Positions 27,001 through 36,900 of a stretch of 64,000 nt of DNA are shown piece by piece (positions within the stretch are counted from its first letter, which is position 1; every line of letters begins with the position of its first letter). The notes under the pieces were generated by a model. The model was given only the letters and a program-made list of their open reading frames with translations, was not told the DNA's origin and ran no database searches. Made by a program: the position numbers and the translations under genes. Source of the DNA: Mycobacterium gordonae (lineage in GTDB: Bacteria; Actinomycetota; Actinomycetes; Mycobacteriales; Mycobacteriaceae); NCBI RefSeq assembly GCF_002101675.1, contig NZ_LQOY01000257.1, positions 1 to 64,000 of the forward strand, read 5' to 3'.

Positions 27001-29616
27001 TGCGATCCGGTGCTGCGCACCACGCTCAACCAGGACACCGGAACCCTGGAATTCGCCGCATTCACCGCGACCCGCGATGGGGAACTGCAGTGGGCGATCA
27101 CGGCCACCGCGGAATTGAACACTCGCCCAAGGACATCCGGGCCCGGCCGCACTGACACCGCGCAAGACGGCGAACTAGTCACCACGCTCAGCGGCGAGGA
27201 GTTCTACGACCGCACCCGCGCCGTCGGCTTCGCATACGGGGAGGCGTTTCAGACCGTCACGAAACTGACATGCGGTGATGGCTGGGCCACCGCCGCGATC
27301 TCCATTCCGGCGCCGATCACCGCCGAACTCGACCGATATGGATTCCACCCCGCGCTCATCGACGGCGCGTTCCAAACGCTGTTCGGCGCGAACATCCTCG
27401 GGCAGGACGCCGACCAGAGCCCCTACCTTCCCACCCGCATCCGCCGCAGCGTCATCTACGGTTCTCCGCGGGAAAACATGACCGCTCACGTGAGCGTCGT
27501 GTCGGCCACCAGGGAGCTGATCGAAAGCGACATCACGATCACCGACGGCTCGGGGCAGCCGCTTGCCGTCTTCACCGGTTTCACCGTCGAATCCCTCAGC
27601 GCCTCGTCTCGCCTGTCACCCGAGCGTATCGACAAGGGGCTCTACGAGATTCAATGGGAAGCGATCGAGGACACCGGGCACGAGGACACCGGGCACAATC
27701 AGGAGAACGCGGCCCACGAACGCGGCTGGCTCGTCCTCGTCGACAACGCCGGCGTCGGCGCCGAGGTTGTGGAACAGCTGCGCAGCCGTGGCCAGCGGGT
27801 GCATGCCGTCGAGCGCCGGTCCGGCGCGGCACTGACCGAAGTCGACGGAGGGTACGCGGTCGATCCTGAGCACCCCGCACAGCTACGCCAATTGCTGGCA
27901 GCATATGTGCAACGTGCAGACGACTTCGCCGGGGTGGTCAACTGCTGGCCGCTGGATATCGCCGACGGCTCCGAAACCGACTGCCAGGCAGGACTTTTTG
28001 CCATCCTGCGCCTCGTCAAGGCGCTCGCTGAGCACGACACTGTCCGCCCACGCTTGTATTTGATCACCGGCAACGCGCAACCGGCACCCGGAACGAGCAC
28101 GCTTGCCGTCGACCAGGCCCCGGTCTGGGGGCTCGGCCGTGTCATCGGGCACCAGGAATTCGCCAATCAGTGGGGCGGGCTGCTCGACATCGACGACGCC
28201 GACGCCCCAGCGCAGAATGCCGCGCGAATCTGTGAGCACCTCCTCGCCGACGACCCCGAGGACCAGGTGGCGATACGGGGCGAGACCAGCTATGTGCCCC
28301 GGCTTCGCCTGTGCGGCGGCCTGACCAGACCATTCCCCACCAAACTCACCAGCGATGCCACCTATGTGGTCACCGGTGGGGGCGGCGCCCTCGGCCGGAT
28401 CGTGGCCACCTACCTCGCCGAGCGCGGCGCGCGGCACATCGCATTGCTGAGCCGAACCGAGGTCCCGTCGCGGGAGGGGTGGCCGGCACTGGCCCGGAAC
28501 AGCGCGCACTACGCCACCGTCGACACCATTCAGACGATCGAACGCTTCGGTGCGCAGGTGATCACCGCCAGTGTCGACATCACCGACGCCGACCAGGTCC
28601 AGGCGTGGCTGCGCAATCACATCCGGGCCGGCGGCCGACCGGTCCGCGGCGTCATCCACGCCGCCGGGTCAGTTGACGATCAACTCCTGGTGAACATGAG
28701 TGAAGCCGATTTCGCCACGGTGCTGGCTCCGAAAATCACCGGTACCCGGTTGCTGCACAACGCTTTCCGAGGCTGCGACCTGGAATTCTTCGTGATGTTC
28801 GGCTCGGCCGGTTCGGTCATCGCCTCGCCCGGGCAGGGCAACTATGCCGCCGGCAACGCGTTCCTCGATGCCTTCGCGCACTATCGGCAGGCCCACGGGC
28901 TGCCCGCGCTCACCATCGGATGGGGCCCCTGGTCGGTGGGCATGGTGGAGGAACTCAAGCTGGAAAAAGTGTACGCACAGCGTGGAATCGAGCTCATCAC
29001 GCCCGCGGCGGGCACCCGCATACTCGACCGGCTGATCAATCAGCAGACCCCCAACGTCGTTGCCATCAGCGCCGACTGGAGGCGGGCCCGCACCGCCGGG
29101 ATCGGCGCGGAGCTCCCGCGGATGTTCTCGGAGCTGGGTACGGCCGAGACTGGGCCTGATCCGGTGGATTCTCAATCGTCGGTACTCGAGTTCCTGTCGG
29201 CTATTCCTGACTCCGACCGGCTCGACGCCGTCGCGGGCCATGTTCGTCAGATAGCTGCTGCGGTATTCGATCTCGGCGTCGGCGACATCGGTCTTGACGA
29301 CACCCTCAACGACATCGGCCTGGACTCGATGATGGCCATGGACTTTCGGGTGCGGCTCAATTCGATGTTCGTAATCGACCTGCCGGTGCTCGAACTACTC
29401 AGAGGCGTGACTGTCAACTCGCTGGCCGCCCGGATACTTGCGGAGCTGGCGCTGCCCGGTGCCGACGCCGCGGCGCCCGGGGATCAGACATCGGAACCGG
29501 CAGTCGCTGACGACGACGTCGAGCGACTCCTCGAACAGCTGTCCGAAGCCGAACTGCGGCAGCTACTGGCCGAACTCGAAGAAGGCGAGCGGCACGCCGG
29601 AGGGGCATCGTCGTGA
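24052..29616 (+). CDS. type I polyketide synthase, single module KS-AT-DH-KR-ACP
   Basis: ATG 24052 is preferred over 24046 because AAAGG then lies 6 bases upstream (1854 aa). Domains in order: KS (about 10-430) with triad Cys183 (DTACSSS), His318 (EAHGTGTP), His358 (NIGHLEAG); AT (about 530-860) with Ser628 in GHSAGE and an unusual specificity-region sequence VPYHTHYMD; DH or TH hotdog domain (about 905-1180) with His937 (DHQVQGSTVVPG) and Asp1104 (HPALIDGAF); KR (about 1430-1640) with GGGGALG, Ser1585 and Tyr1598 (GQGNYAAGN), and a VDD in the B-type position; ACP with Ser1759 (GLDSMMAMDF). No ER and no thioesterase. Length and order match iterative methylsalicylate-type synthases as well as an ordinary reducing module. 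A Glu/Leu-rich tail could be a docking helix. Its stop overlaps the ABC ATPase start by 4 bp. Confidence 0.93.
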   Translation: MRAEQGTREPLAVVGIGCRFPGGADTPQEFWTLLCSGTDATCVVPETRWNADKYHDPNPAKVGKMVTRRGGFLPEIDKFDPQFFGISPREANLLDPQQRLMLQTTWEALEDGGIPADDLAGTDVGVFIGGFTLDYQLLQNQGRTSRYRFKTHSATGMMMTMLANRISFTFDFRGPSMTVDTACSSSLVAVHLAAQSIWNGECHLALAGGVNIMVGPNTAIAESKSGFLSPDGRCKAFDESADGYARGEGGAVVVIKPLDQALRAGDEIYAQILGTAVSQDGHTDSITVPSEAAQQAAITTALQRAGVRPDEIGYVEAHGTGTPVGDPVEMQALASALAADRPATSPLLIGSVKTNIGHLEAGAGVAGLIKTALVLKHGYIPANLHLKNPSGRIPLAELNIDIPRTGRQFPAGKPRLAGVNSFGFGGTNAHVVLAEPPSGTGASVPSGRPPLAVLPISARNEDALLATAQNLAQHLRAHPDLTLRDLGYTLGRRRSHLNYRRALVADSVADARDQLQALADGGQIAVQRIQPTTPKLAFVCTGMGPQWWKMCRGLLDVYPAFTESIVRSDRELSRYTDWSLIDELLADESRSRMAQTAIAQPANFAIQVALAAQLGQWGIKPDAVIGHSAGEVAAHHLAGVLTFEDAVQVIYHRSRLQQRTTGLGRMLAVGLGADVLVHTLDDKARDEIGRRVSIAAINSPSAVTIAGDSDVLDDIAAQLDDAKAFNRFLNVQVPYHTHYMDAVKDDLRSALQGLSSDNATIPLYSTVTGELLERYTAGAAYWWQNTRATVLFEPAVRRMLEDGYTHFVELGPHPVLASSLVEIAGSQNTDRKTDVVVIAAQRRDDDDARTLMNCVGALHCHGHRIAWGALYPGGGARLLKLPGYPWQSKRFWNETQEAVEDLHYNPIHPLLGQPVSAVHPTWEVELSTAMAPFLADHQVQGSTVVPGAAFVEMALAAAQTSYGSSNHCVDNLVLKRALILDETCDPVLRTTLNQDTGTLEFAAFTATRDGELQWAITATAELNTRPRTSGPGRTDTAQDGELVTTLSGEEFYDRTRAVGFAYGEAFQTVTKLTCGDGWATAAISIPAPITAELDRYGFHPALIDGAFQTLFGANILGQDADQSPYLPTRIRRSVIYGSPRENMTAHVSVVSATRELIESDITITDGSGQPLAVFTGFTVESLSASSRLSPERIDKGLYEIQWEAIEDTGHEDTGHNQENAAHERGWLVLVDNAGVGAEVVEQLRSRGQRVHAVERRSGAALTEVDGGYAVDPEHPAQLRQLLAAYVQRADDFAGVVNCWPLDIADGSETDCQAGLFAILRLVKALAEHDTVRPRLYLITGNAQPAPGTSTLAVDQAPVWGLGRVIGHQEFANQWGGLLDIDDADAPAQNAARICEHLLADDPEDQVAIRGETSYVPRLRLCGGLTRPFPTKLTSDATYVVTGGGGALGRIVATYLAERGARHIALLSRTEVPSREGWPALARNSAHYATVDTIQTIERFGAQVITASVDITDADQVQAWLRNHIRAGGRPVRGVIHAAGSVDDQLLVNMSEADFATVLAPKITGTRLLHNAFRGCDLEFFVMFGSAGSVIASPGQGNYAAGNAFLDAFAHYRQAHGLPALTIGWGPWSVGMVEELKLEKVYAQRGIELITPAAGTRILDRLINQQTPNVVAISADWRRARTAGIGAELPRMFSELGTAETGPDPVDSQSSVLEFLSAIPDSDRLDAVAGHVRQIAAAVFDLGVGDIGLDDTLNDIGLDSMMAMDFRVRLNSMFVIDLPVLELLRGVTVNSLAARILAELALPGADAAAPGDQTSEPAVADDDVERLLEQLSEAELRQLLAELEEGERHAGGASS

Positions 29617-30479
29617 GTTCGGCTCCGGGCACCGCCACCGATCAGCCGTCCGCGGTGCGCGTCCGCGGTTTGTCCAAGGCCTACGGACGGATTCAGGCGG
29701 TACGGGAACTGGACCTCGATGTCGGATACGGCGAGATATTCGCCATTCTGGGACCCAACGGCGCGGGCAAGTCGACCACCATCGAAATTCTCGAGGGCCA
29801 CCGCAAACGCGATGCCGGTGACGTACGGGTGCTGGGCGCAGATCCCGGAACCGCCGGCAGGTCCTGGCGCGCCAGGATCGGCATCGTGCTGCAGGAGGCC
29901 AGCGACTTCGGCATGCTGACCGTGTCCGAAACCATCCAGATGTTCGCGAAATGCTATGGCAGATACCGGGTTCCCGATGAAGTGCTCGAACTCGTCGGGC
30001 TCGGTTCGGTGTCGGGTTCGAAGGTGCGGACGCTTTCCGGCGGCCAACGCCGTCGGCTCGACGTCGCGCTCGGCATCATCGCCATGCCCGAACTGCTCTT
30101 CCTCGACGAACCGACGACCGGGTTCGACCCGGAAGCCAGACGGCAGTTTTGGGACCTGATCAGGCTGTTGGCCGACGACGGCACGACCATCGTGCTCACC
30201 ACCCATTACCTGGACGAAGCCGCCACCCTGGCCGACCGCGTGGCCGTCATCGCCGCGGGACGAGTGGTCGCAGTCGATTCGCCGGCCAAGTTGACCGGCT
30301 ACGTGAACGCGGCGGCGACGGTCCGGTGGCTGGAGGGCGACCAGGTCCACGTGGAGGAGACCGATCATCCGACCGAGCTGATCAGACAGCGGTCCCGCGA
30401 CGGAGCGGAATTGACTCAACTGACCGTCACCCGGCCAACGCTGGAAGACGCGTATCTGCAGCTGATCGGCCACGCATGA
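29613..30479 (+). CDS. ABC transporter ATP-binding protein, DrrA-like exporter
   Basis: GTG 29613 overlaps the PKS stop (GTGA), so translation is coupled. The 288-residue ATPase has Walker A LGPNGAGKSTT, Q-loop GIVLQEASDFGML, signature LSGGQRRRLDVAL, Walker B LLFLDEPTTGFDP and switch His in TTHYLDEA. The sequence type is that of DrrA/NodI drug and lipid exporters (ABC-2 class), like the DrrA acting with PKS products in phthiocerol dimycocerosate export. The adjacent membrane gene supplies the permease. It probably exports the product of the PKS. Confidence 0.94.
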   Translation: MSSAPGTATDQPSAVRVRGLSKAYGRIQAVRELDLDVGYGEIFAILGPNGAGKSTTIEILEGHRKRDAGDVRVLGADPGTAGRSWRARIGIVLQEASDFGMLTVSETIQMFAKCYGRYRVPDEVLELVGLGSVSGSKVRTLSGGQRRRLDVALGIIAMPELLFLDEPTTGFDPEARRQFWDLIRLLADDGTTIVLTTHYLDEAATLADRVAVIAAGRVVAVDSPAKLTGYVNAAATVRWLEGDQVHVEETDHPTELIRQRSRDGAELTQLTVTRPTLEDAYLQLIGHA

Positions 30480-31336
30480 TGTCCATCGACCAGGCAAGAA
30501 GCACCCGACCGATCAAACACCGCGCCGCTGAGCCGGATTCGGCGCTGCCTTCGTCGCTGTGCATCGGACTGTCGCGGGTGATCCCCGAACTCAAGATGTT
30601 CTACCGCCGGCCCGAGCAGGTGGCGCTGACGTTTTCGATGCCGGCTGTCATCTGCATCCTGCTGGGATCGATCTTCTCCGCGAAGCTGCCGGATAGCGAT
30701 ACCAGCACCGGCGCCGTGATAGCCGCGAGCATGCTGGCCTACGGCATCCTCTCGACATCCTTCATCAACCTGGGTATCAGCATCGCAGCCGACCGTGACA
30801 CCGGCGCCTTGCGGCGGCTTCGCGGGACGCCGACAACCGCGTCGTCGTATTTCATCGGCAAGATCCTTCTGGTTACCGTCGCCAGTCTCGCCGAGGCCGT
30901 GGTGCTGCTTTCGGTCGGAGTGCTGATCTTCAAATTGCGGTTACCGGCAACCGTTTTCGGCTGGTTCACGCTGACCTGGGTGTTTGTGCTGGGCATCGTC
31001 AGCTGCTCGCTACTGGGCATCTTCATCAGCAACTTCGCCAGCAATGCGGTCTCGGCGGCCGTCCTGACCAACGGCCCAGCGGTCGGCTTGCAGTTCGTGT
31101 CCGGAACCTATGTGCCGCTGATGGTGTTACCGGCGTGGATGTTGACGCTGGGCTCCCTGTTCCCGGTGAAATGGATGGCTCAGGGCTTCCGGTCGGTGCT
31201 GTTGCCGCAGAACATGGTCGTATTCGAACCGGCCGGCAGTTGGGAGCACTGGCAGACGTTCTTCGTCTTGACGGGATGGAGTATCGGCGGGTTGATCGCC
31301 TGTCTTGCCGTTTTCCGGTGGTCCGACAAGAACTGA
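30476..31336 (+). CDS. ABC-2 type transporter permease, DrrB-like
   Basis: ATG 30476 overlaps the ATPase stop by 4 bp (ATGA); the longer frame upstream is the shadow of the ATPase. The 286-residue protein has six predicted membrane spans (VALTFSMPAVICILLGSIF, AASMLAYGILSTSFINLGIS, GWFTLTWVFVLGIVSCSLLG, FFVLTGWSIGGLIACLAVFR and others) and the ABC-2 pattern DRDTGALRRLRGTPTTASSYFIGK and FPVKWMAQGFRSVLLP. It forms the membrane half of the exporter with the preceding ATPase, likely as a dimer of each. Confidence 0.92.
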   Translation: MMSIDQARSTRPIKHRAAEPDSALPSSLCIGLSRVIPELKMFYRRPEQVALTFSMPAVICILLGSIFSAKLPDSDTSTGAVIAASMLAYGILSTSFINLGISIAADRDTGALRRLRGTPTTASSYFIGKILLVTVASLAEAVVLLSVGVLIFKLRLPATVFGWFTLTWVFVLGIVSCSLLGIFISNFASNAVSAAVLTNGPAVGLQFVSGTYVPLMVLPAWMLTLGSLFPVKWMAQGFRSVLLPQNMVVFEPAGSWEHWQTFFVLTGWSIGGLIACLAVFRWSDKN

Positions 31337-31387
31337 CGCAACGCGATAGCATCCACCGCTGGGCAGCGCTTCTGGGGCGCACACGGG

Positions 31388-33169
31388 ATGGCAGGAGTGG
31401 CGTCAATGTCGGTTGTGGTTGCCGAGCTGGACGCGATGGCCTCGGCGGCGACCGAATTGAGCCGGATCGGTGCGACGATCGGTTCGGCCAATGCGCAGGC
31501 GGTGCTGCCGACCACCCAGATCGCCGCCGCGGCGGCCGACGAGGTCTCTCGGGCAGTAGCCGCCACGTTCGGTGCATTCGCCCGCGACTATCAAGCGCTC
31601 GGCACCCAAGTGGCCGCATTCCACGACCGGGTGGTCGGGGTCCTCGAGTCCGCGGCGCAGGCGTACGCGAACGCCGAGGCTGCGGGTGCGTCGCTGCTGG
31701 CAGGCGGCGCAGCCGCGTCCGCCGCCGAGCCCGCGGCGGCGCCGGCCCTGACGCTCAACGCGTCCACGGCCCTCATCATGGGACCCACCGGAAACCCCAG
31801 GCCCTCAGGCCATTACCTCCGCCAGGTCTACAACCTCTACGTCCGGCCCTTCTTCCCCGGCGCGGCCCCGTTCGGCTTGACCACACCCGAACAGTTCCAG
31901 CCGTTCAGCGGGATTCCCAGCCTGACCTTCGACGAATCGGTGGCCCGCGGGGCGTCCATCCTGCATGGCGCAATCATGGCCGAATACGCGGCGGGACGAG
32001 ACGCCGTCGTACTCGGCTTCTCGCAGAGCGCCTCGGTGGCCACCATGGAAATGCGGCACCTGGCAAGCCTGCCTGCGGACATGCGTCCGGGCCCGGATCA
32101 GTTGTCGTTCGTGTTGCTGGGTAATCCCAACAACCCCAACGGCGGCATCCTGGCCCGGTTTCCCGACGTGTACCTTCAGCCTCTCGGATTGACTTTTTCC
32201 GGCGCCACACCGGACACCATTTATCCGACGACTGTCTACACCCGCCAATACGACGGCTGGGCCGACTTTCCCCAGTATCCACTCAACGTCGTGTCCTCCG
32301 CCAATGCGATTCTGGGCATCTTCTATTCGCACGGGACCTACCAGGAGTTGACGGCCGCGCAAATCGCCGCAGGCATCGTTTCGCCGGTATCTCCCGGTGC
32401 CACCGACATCACCTACGTCCTGATTCCCACCGAGGATCTGCCGCTGCTGCAGCCATTGCGCGGGGTCGTGCCCGAACCTGTGCTCGATCTCGTGCAACCG
32501 AACCTGCGGGTGATCGTGGAGATGGGCTATGACCGCACCGGTTACGCGGACGTGCATACGCCGGCGGGCCTGTTTCCCACACATCTCGATCCGTTCGCCG
32601 TGACGGCCGATTTCGCCCGCGGCACCGAACAGGGCGTCAATGCTGCCCTGTTTGATCTGGGACTGCCGCAACTACCGGACAGCGTTATCCCTGAGGGTTT
32701 TTCGTTGCCGATCGCGGTCACACCGCCGGCCCTGCCCGCCGGCATTCCGGTGCCTCCGCAGCTCGCTCCCGCCATCAGCGGGCCCCTGGACAACCTGGAT
32801 CGATTGGTGAGCACCGTCATCAACGATCAGATCGATCCCGTCATCACCTCGAGCATCTATCAGCTCGGTGATTCACTGTCGGACGCGGCGATCAGCCACG
32901 GCGCTCCCGCCGCCGTGGTCAATGCGATCGAAATCGGACGGCTGGTGTCACCCATTTTGATCGCGGGACCCGGGTACTTCGTGACGTCGGATCTGCACTA
33001 CTTCGCCACTGGCGTCGATCATCTGGTGGCCGGTGACCTTGGCGGCTTCAACCAGTACATGCAACTCATTCCCGCAACCAACGCGATGTTCGGTGTCTTC
33101 GGGATCGGTATCGGCGCGGTCGCCGTGGGGTCGGCTCTCACGGGCCGGCCCTTCCCGTTCAGCGCCTGA
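31388..33169 (+). CDS. PE protein with PE-PPE serine hydrolase domain
   Basis: The 593-residue protein has an N-terminal PE domain (about 7-100: VVVAELDAMASAATELSRIG, then AAADEVSRAVAATFGAFARDYQALG) and a PE-PPE (alpha/beta-hydrolase) domain (about 125-360) with nucleophile motif GFSQSA and LGNPNNPNGGILARFP. The start could also be ATG 31406, where the PE domain proper begins. In M. tuberculosis Chp1/Chp2 and the PE protein of the trehalose polyphleate locus, this domain acts as an acyltransferase or esterase on PKS-derived acyl chains outside the membrane. Its position right after the PKS and exporter genes suggests a similar transfer step. The C-terminal 200 residues include possible membrane-associating segments (LIAGPGYFVTSDLHYFATG and FGIGIGAVAVGSAL). 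Confidence 0.88.
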   Translation: MAGVASMSVVVAELDAMASAATELSRIGATIGSANAQAVLPTTQIAAAAADEVSRAVAATFGAFARDYQALGTQVAAFHDRVVGVLESAAQAYANAEAAGASLLAGGAAASAAEPAAAPALTLNASTALIMGPTGNPRPSGHYLRQVYNLYVRPFFPGAAPFGLTTPEQFQPFSGIPSLTFDESVARGASILHGAIMAEYAAGRDAVVLGFSQSASVATMEMRHLASLPADMRPGPDQLSFVLLGNPNNPNGGILARFPDVYLQPLGLTFSGATPDTIYPTTVYTRQYDGWADFPQYPLNVVSSANAILGIFYSHGTYQELTAAQIAAGIVSPVSPGATDITYVLIPTEDLPLLQPLRGVVPEPVLDLVQPNLRVIVEMGYDRTGYADVHTPAGLFPTHLDPFAVTADFARGTEQGVNAALFDLGLPQLPDSVIPEGFSLPIAVTPPALPAGIPVPPQLAPAISGPLDNLDRLVSTVINDQIDPVITSSIYQLGDSLSDAAISHGAPAAVVNAIEIGRLVSPILIAGPGYFVTSDLHYFATGVDHLVAGDLGGFNQYMQLIPATNAMFGVFGIGIGAVAVGSALTGRPFPFSA

Positions 33170-33620
33170 CCGGATTGACGCGCGGGATGGTCGACGCCGA
33201 CCCCACCCGCGCCGCCTACAACACCGTCATCGCCACCGTGCTGGTCCGGCGATTCGCCGTAAGGGTGGCGGTCGGCGCCGCCGGCAGCGCTCATGTCAGC
33301 AACGGCGGTACCGGCGACAACGCGGTCACGGTGGTGTCCTTGGCGGCGCCGACCGGCTGACTTACGTTCGGGCACAGCATAATCGGGAAGACGGAGGTGC
33401 CCTGTGGCCGGTGTGCTGCGCCACGCCGGCACGTCAGGATCATTTTGAGCCTTCCCGCGCAGGTCGTGGCCTGCAAGACTCTCATATGCCAAAGATCAAC
33501 CGATCGGGGTCAGGCCACTCAGGAGGTCCGCTCACCTATGCGCCATTGCCGCGGATCATCCACAAGTATCGATCACCGCTTGGATTCGGCTGTATTGATT
33601 CACCGTCTCAAGGAGTCGAA
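33170..33620. other. intergenic region after the PE-PPE gene
   Basis: A 451 bp stretch without a gene I can support. An open frame at 33175-33360 (61 codons) lacks a ribosome site; its downstream part (SNGGTGDN) is faintly PGRS-like, so a decayed PE-type remnant is conceivable. The right end holds the leader of the following small secreted gene. Confidence 0.45.
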
Positions 33621-33962
33621 ATGACAAACCAGCTCACTCGCCGCGCCGCTGCGATACTGGGTTGCGCTGCGGCACTTGCCTTTCCTACGGCGGTTGCCAG
33701 CGCTGATCCGCCTGACCCGCACCAGCCGGACATGACTAAAGGCTTCTGTCCCGGCGGCCGGTGGGGTTGGGGCAATTTGGCGGTATGCGACGGCGAGAAG
33801 TACCCCGACGGGTCGTACTGGCACCAGTGGATGAAGACCTGGATGGTCGGTCCGCAGTTCTACTACGACTGCGTCAGTGGCGACGAGCCGATGCCCGGTC
33901 CGCCGCCACCCGGCGGCTGCGGCGGAGCGATTCCGCCCGAGGGGGCCGCGCCGGCGAACTGA
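33621..33962 (+). CDS. small secreted protein, unknown function
   Basis: ATG 33621 is fixed by AAGGAG six bases upstream. The 113-residue product has a Sec signal (MTNQLTRRAAAILGCAAALA, cleavage near ASADPP) and a mature part rich in Trp, Gly and Pro, with four cysteines (GFCPGG, AVCDG, YDCVSG, GGCGG), ending in a Pro-rich tail. It resembles other short mycobacterial exported proteins that start ADPPDPHQPDM and contain FCPGGRWGWG. Function unknown. It is convergent with the NRPS gene, 9 bp apart. Confidence 0.82.
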   Translation: MTNQLTRRAAAILGCAAALAFPTAVASADPPDPHQPDMTKGFCPGGRWGWGNLAVCDGEKYPDGSYWHQWMKTWMVGPQFYYDCVSGDEPMPGPPPPGGCGGAIPPEGAAPAN

Positions 33963-33971
33963 CCGCCGCGG

Positions 33972-36900
33972 TCACAACGACGGCAGCTGGTCGAGTTCGA
34001 CGATTGACGGCAGCGGTCGCCGCGGGTCGTCAATCACCACCGTCAACAGCTTCTGCAGGCGTTGAACGATGAGTTCCACGGCTGCGGGCGAGAAGACCGA
34101 AGTACGGTATTCAACGACCCCACTGATTCCGGCGGCTTCGCCGGTATCCGTGAAGTGCTCGGCCAGGGACAACAGAAAGTTCATCCGCGCGGTCCCGGTG
34201 TGTGCGGAAATCGGGGTGATGTCCAAATCGCCGAGTATCAGCTCCGCGGGTTTGTTGTTCTGCCACGCCAGCATGACCTGCGTCAACGGCCCCGGCGGGA
34301 ACGAACGGGCGGCGTTGATCCGGTCGACGAGCATCCCGTAAGGCATGTCCTGGTGGTCGAATGCTTGCAAGCTGTGGTGCCGCACCTGATCCAACACACG
34401 TGCGAAGTCCATGTCGTCGGCCAACTCGACGCGTAGCAACACGGTGTTGACGAAGATGCCGACCAGGTCGTCGAGCATCGGGTGGCGGCGCCCGGCGACG
34501 GCAATGCCCACGACAACGTCGCTGCTGGCGGCCAGTTGTGAGAGCAGCACGGTCAACCCCGCTTGAACGACCATGAAGCTGGTGGCATGGTGCTCACGCG
34601 CCAGCCGGTTCACCTGGCGGTGCAACGTCGCGGGCCACTGTACGACCGCCGTATCGCCATGGTTGTCATACGAAGTGGGGCCGGCGTCGGCCAGGGACAA
34701 CGCGGAGGGTGCGGGCATGTCCGCGAGCGTCTGTTCCCAGTACCGAAGTTCGGCGGCGATCACGCTGTCGTCGTCCGCCGGATCACCTAGATGTGCACGT
34801 TGCCACAGCGCGTAGTCGATGTACTGGATCGGCAACGGCTCCCAGAGCGGCGCCTGCCCGGCCCTTCTGCTGCGGTAGGCCACGCTGAGATCGGCGGCCA
34901 GCGGGGCCAGTGACCAGCCGTCGACCGCGATGTGGTGCAGCACGAGAGCCAGCACGTGTTCGTCATCGGACCGTCGGTAAAGCCGGGCCGACAGGGGCAG
35001 CTCGGCAGCGACGTCGAATTGGTGGCGGGCTTGCGAGGCAACGGCTTCGATGATCCGGTCCGGCGTCCAGCTGGTGGCATCGGTGACCTCCCAGCGCAAT
35101 TCGGTCTCTTCCACCGGCAGGACCATCTGGTGCGGTACGCCGTCGACGGCTGGGTAGATGGTTCGCAACGGCTCGTGGCGATGCACCAGATCGGTCAAAG
35201 CCAGTGCCAGTGCCTGCGTATCGAATTGGCCCCGCAACTCGAAAACCCAGGGTATGTTGAACACCGCAGACGGCCCCTGCGCTTGGATGACACTCCACAT
35301 GCGTTGTTGGGCAAGGGATAAGGGGACGGTTTTCGGCCGCTCAACCTGCGCAAGCGATATCGGCGCAGCGGTTCCCGTGTTGACGTGCGGCGTCAACTGG
35401 GCGACGGTCGGGGCGTCGAACAACACCCGCACGGACACGTCCGCGGCCAGGGCGGTGTTGACCGCCGCGACCACACGCATCGCCAGCAATGAGTCGCCGC
35501 CGAGGTCGAAGAACGACTGGTCGGCACCGACGCGCTCCAGGCCGAGGACCCGCGCAAAGATCCCGGCGACGATTTCCTCTACCGGCGTTGCCGGCGCCCG
35601 GTACCCGGCGGTGGTGTATTCGGGAACGGGCAGGGCGGCGACGTCGAGTTTGCCGTTGACGGTCAGCGGCAACTTGCTGAGCGCCATCACGGCCGCCGGA
35701 AGCATGTAATCGGGTAGATGGTCCCGGAGTCCGGCGCGGACCGCGTCGGGTTCGGCCTCGCCGGTGATATAGGCCACCAGGCGTTTCACGCCCGGACTGT
35801 CTTCGCGGGCGATGACGACGGCGTGCTCCACACCCGTCGACCGAACCAGCGCCGCGGTGATCTCGGCCGGCTCGATGCGGTAGCCGCGAATCTTCACCTG
35901 CTCATCGGAGCGACCCTGGTACTGCAGCTGTCCATCAGGACCCCAACAGGCCAGGTCTCCGGTGCGGTACATACGGCTTCCCGGCGCCGCGGCCCCAGCG
36001 AACGGGCACGCCACGAAGCGCGACGCGGTTAATCCCGGTCGACGCCAATACCCAACTCCCACTTGGCTTCCGGCGACGTAGAGTTCCCCGACGACGCCCA
36101 CCGGCACCTGCCGCAACCAGCGGTCCAACACGAAAATTGCCGTCGCCGGCAGTGGTCGCCCGATCGGCGCCACCCCTGACCCGGCGGTCAGCGGTGCGCT
36201 GACCGACACGCAGACGGTGCATTCGGTAGGGCCGTAGGCGTTCACCATCACCCGCCCGGGGGCCCAGCGGTCCACTACCTCGGCGGTGCAGACTTCGCCA
36301 CCGACAACCAGCGCCGTACCGGTCAACCCTTCGGTCGGCAACGCCGCAACGGCCGAGGGCGTCTGGGTCAGCGCCGTGACGTGCTCTGCCACGAGCAAGG
36401 CGTGGAACTCGTTGGGGGAGCAGGTGACTTCCTCGCCCACCACCACCAGTCGTCCGCCGTGCAACAGTGTGCTCCAGATCTCCCACACGGAGAAATCGAA
36501 AGCGTAGGAATGGCACTGCGTCACCGCCGACTCTGCCCGGTCGCTGAGCGGGGTCGGCGCCATCGCGAGCTGCACGATATTCAGATGCGGGATCGCCACG
36601 CCCTTGGGCGTTCCGGTGGTGCCGGAAGTGTAGAGCAGATAGGCGATTTCGTCGGAGGCCGGTGCCGGCAGAGCAGTGTCGTGCCGAGCCGCGATGGCCG
36701 GATCGTCGACGTCGATGACCGGCACGTCGTGGCGATCCAGAAGATGAGTCAGCCCGGCGGTGGTCAGCACGACCACCGGTCCGGTGTCCTCCAGCAGGAG
36801 GCTGACGCGGGCTCTCGGGTGGTCTGGGTCGAGGGGCAGGTAGGCAGCTCCCGCTTTCAGGACGGCGAGGATCGCGACGATGGCCCGGCCGCTGCGGGGC

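Noticed and set aside
33175..33360. 61-codon frame after the PE-PPE gene
   Set aside because: No ribosome site and no family resemblance; reported only as a possible remnant within the intergenic entry.
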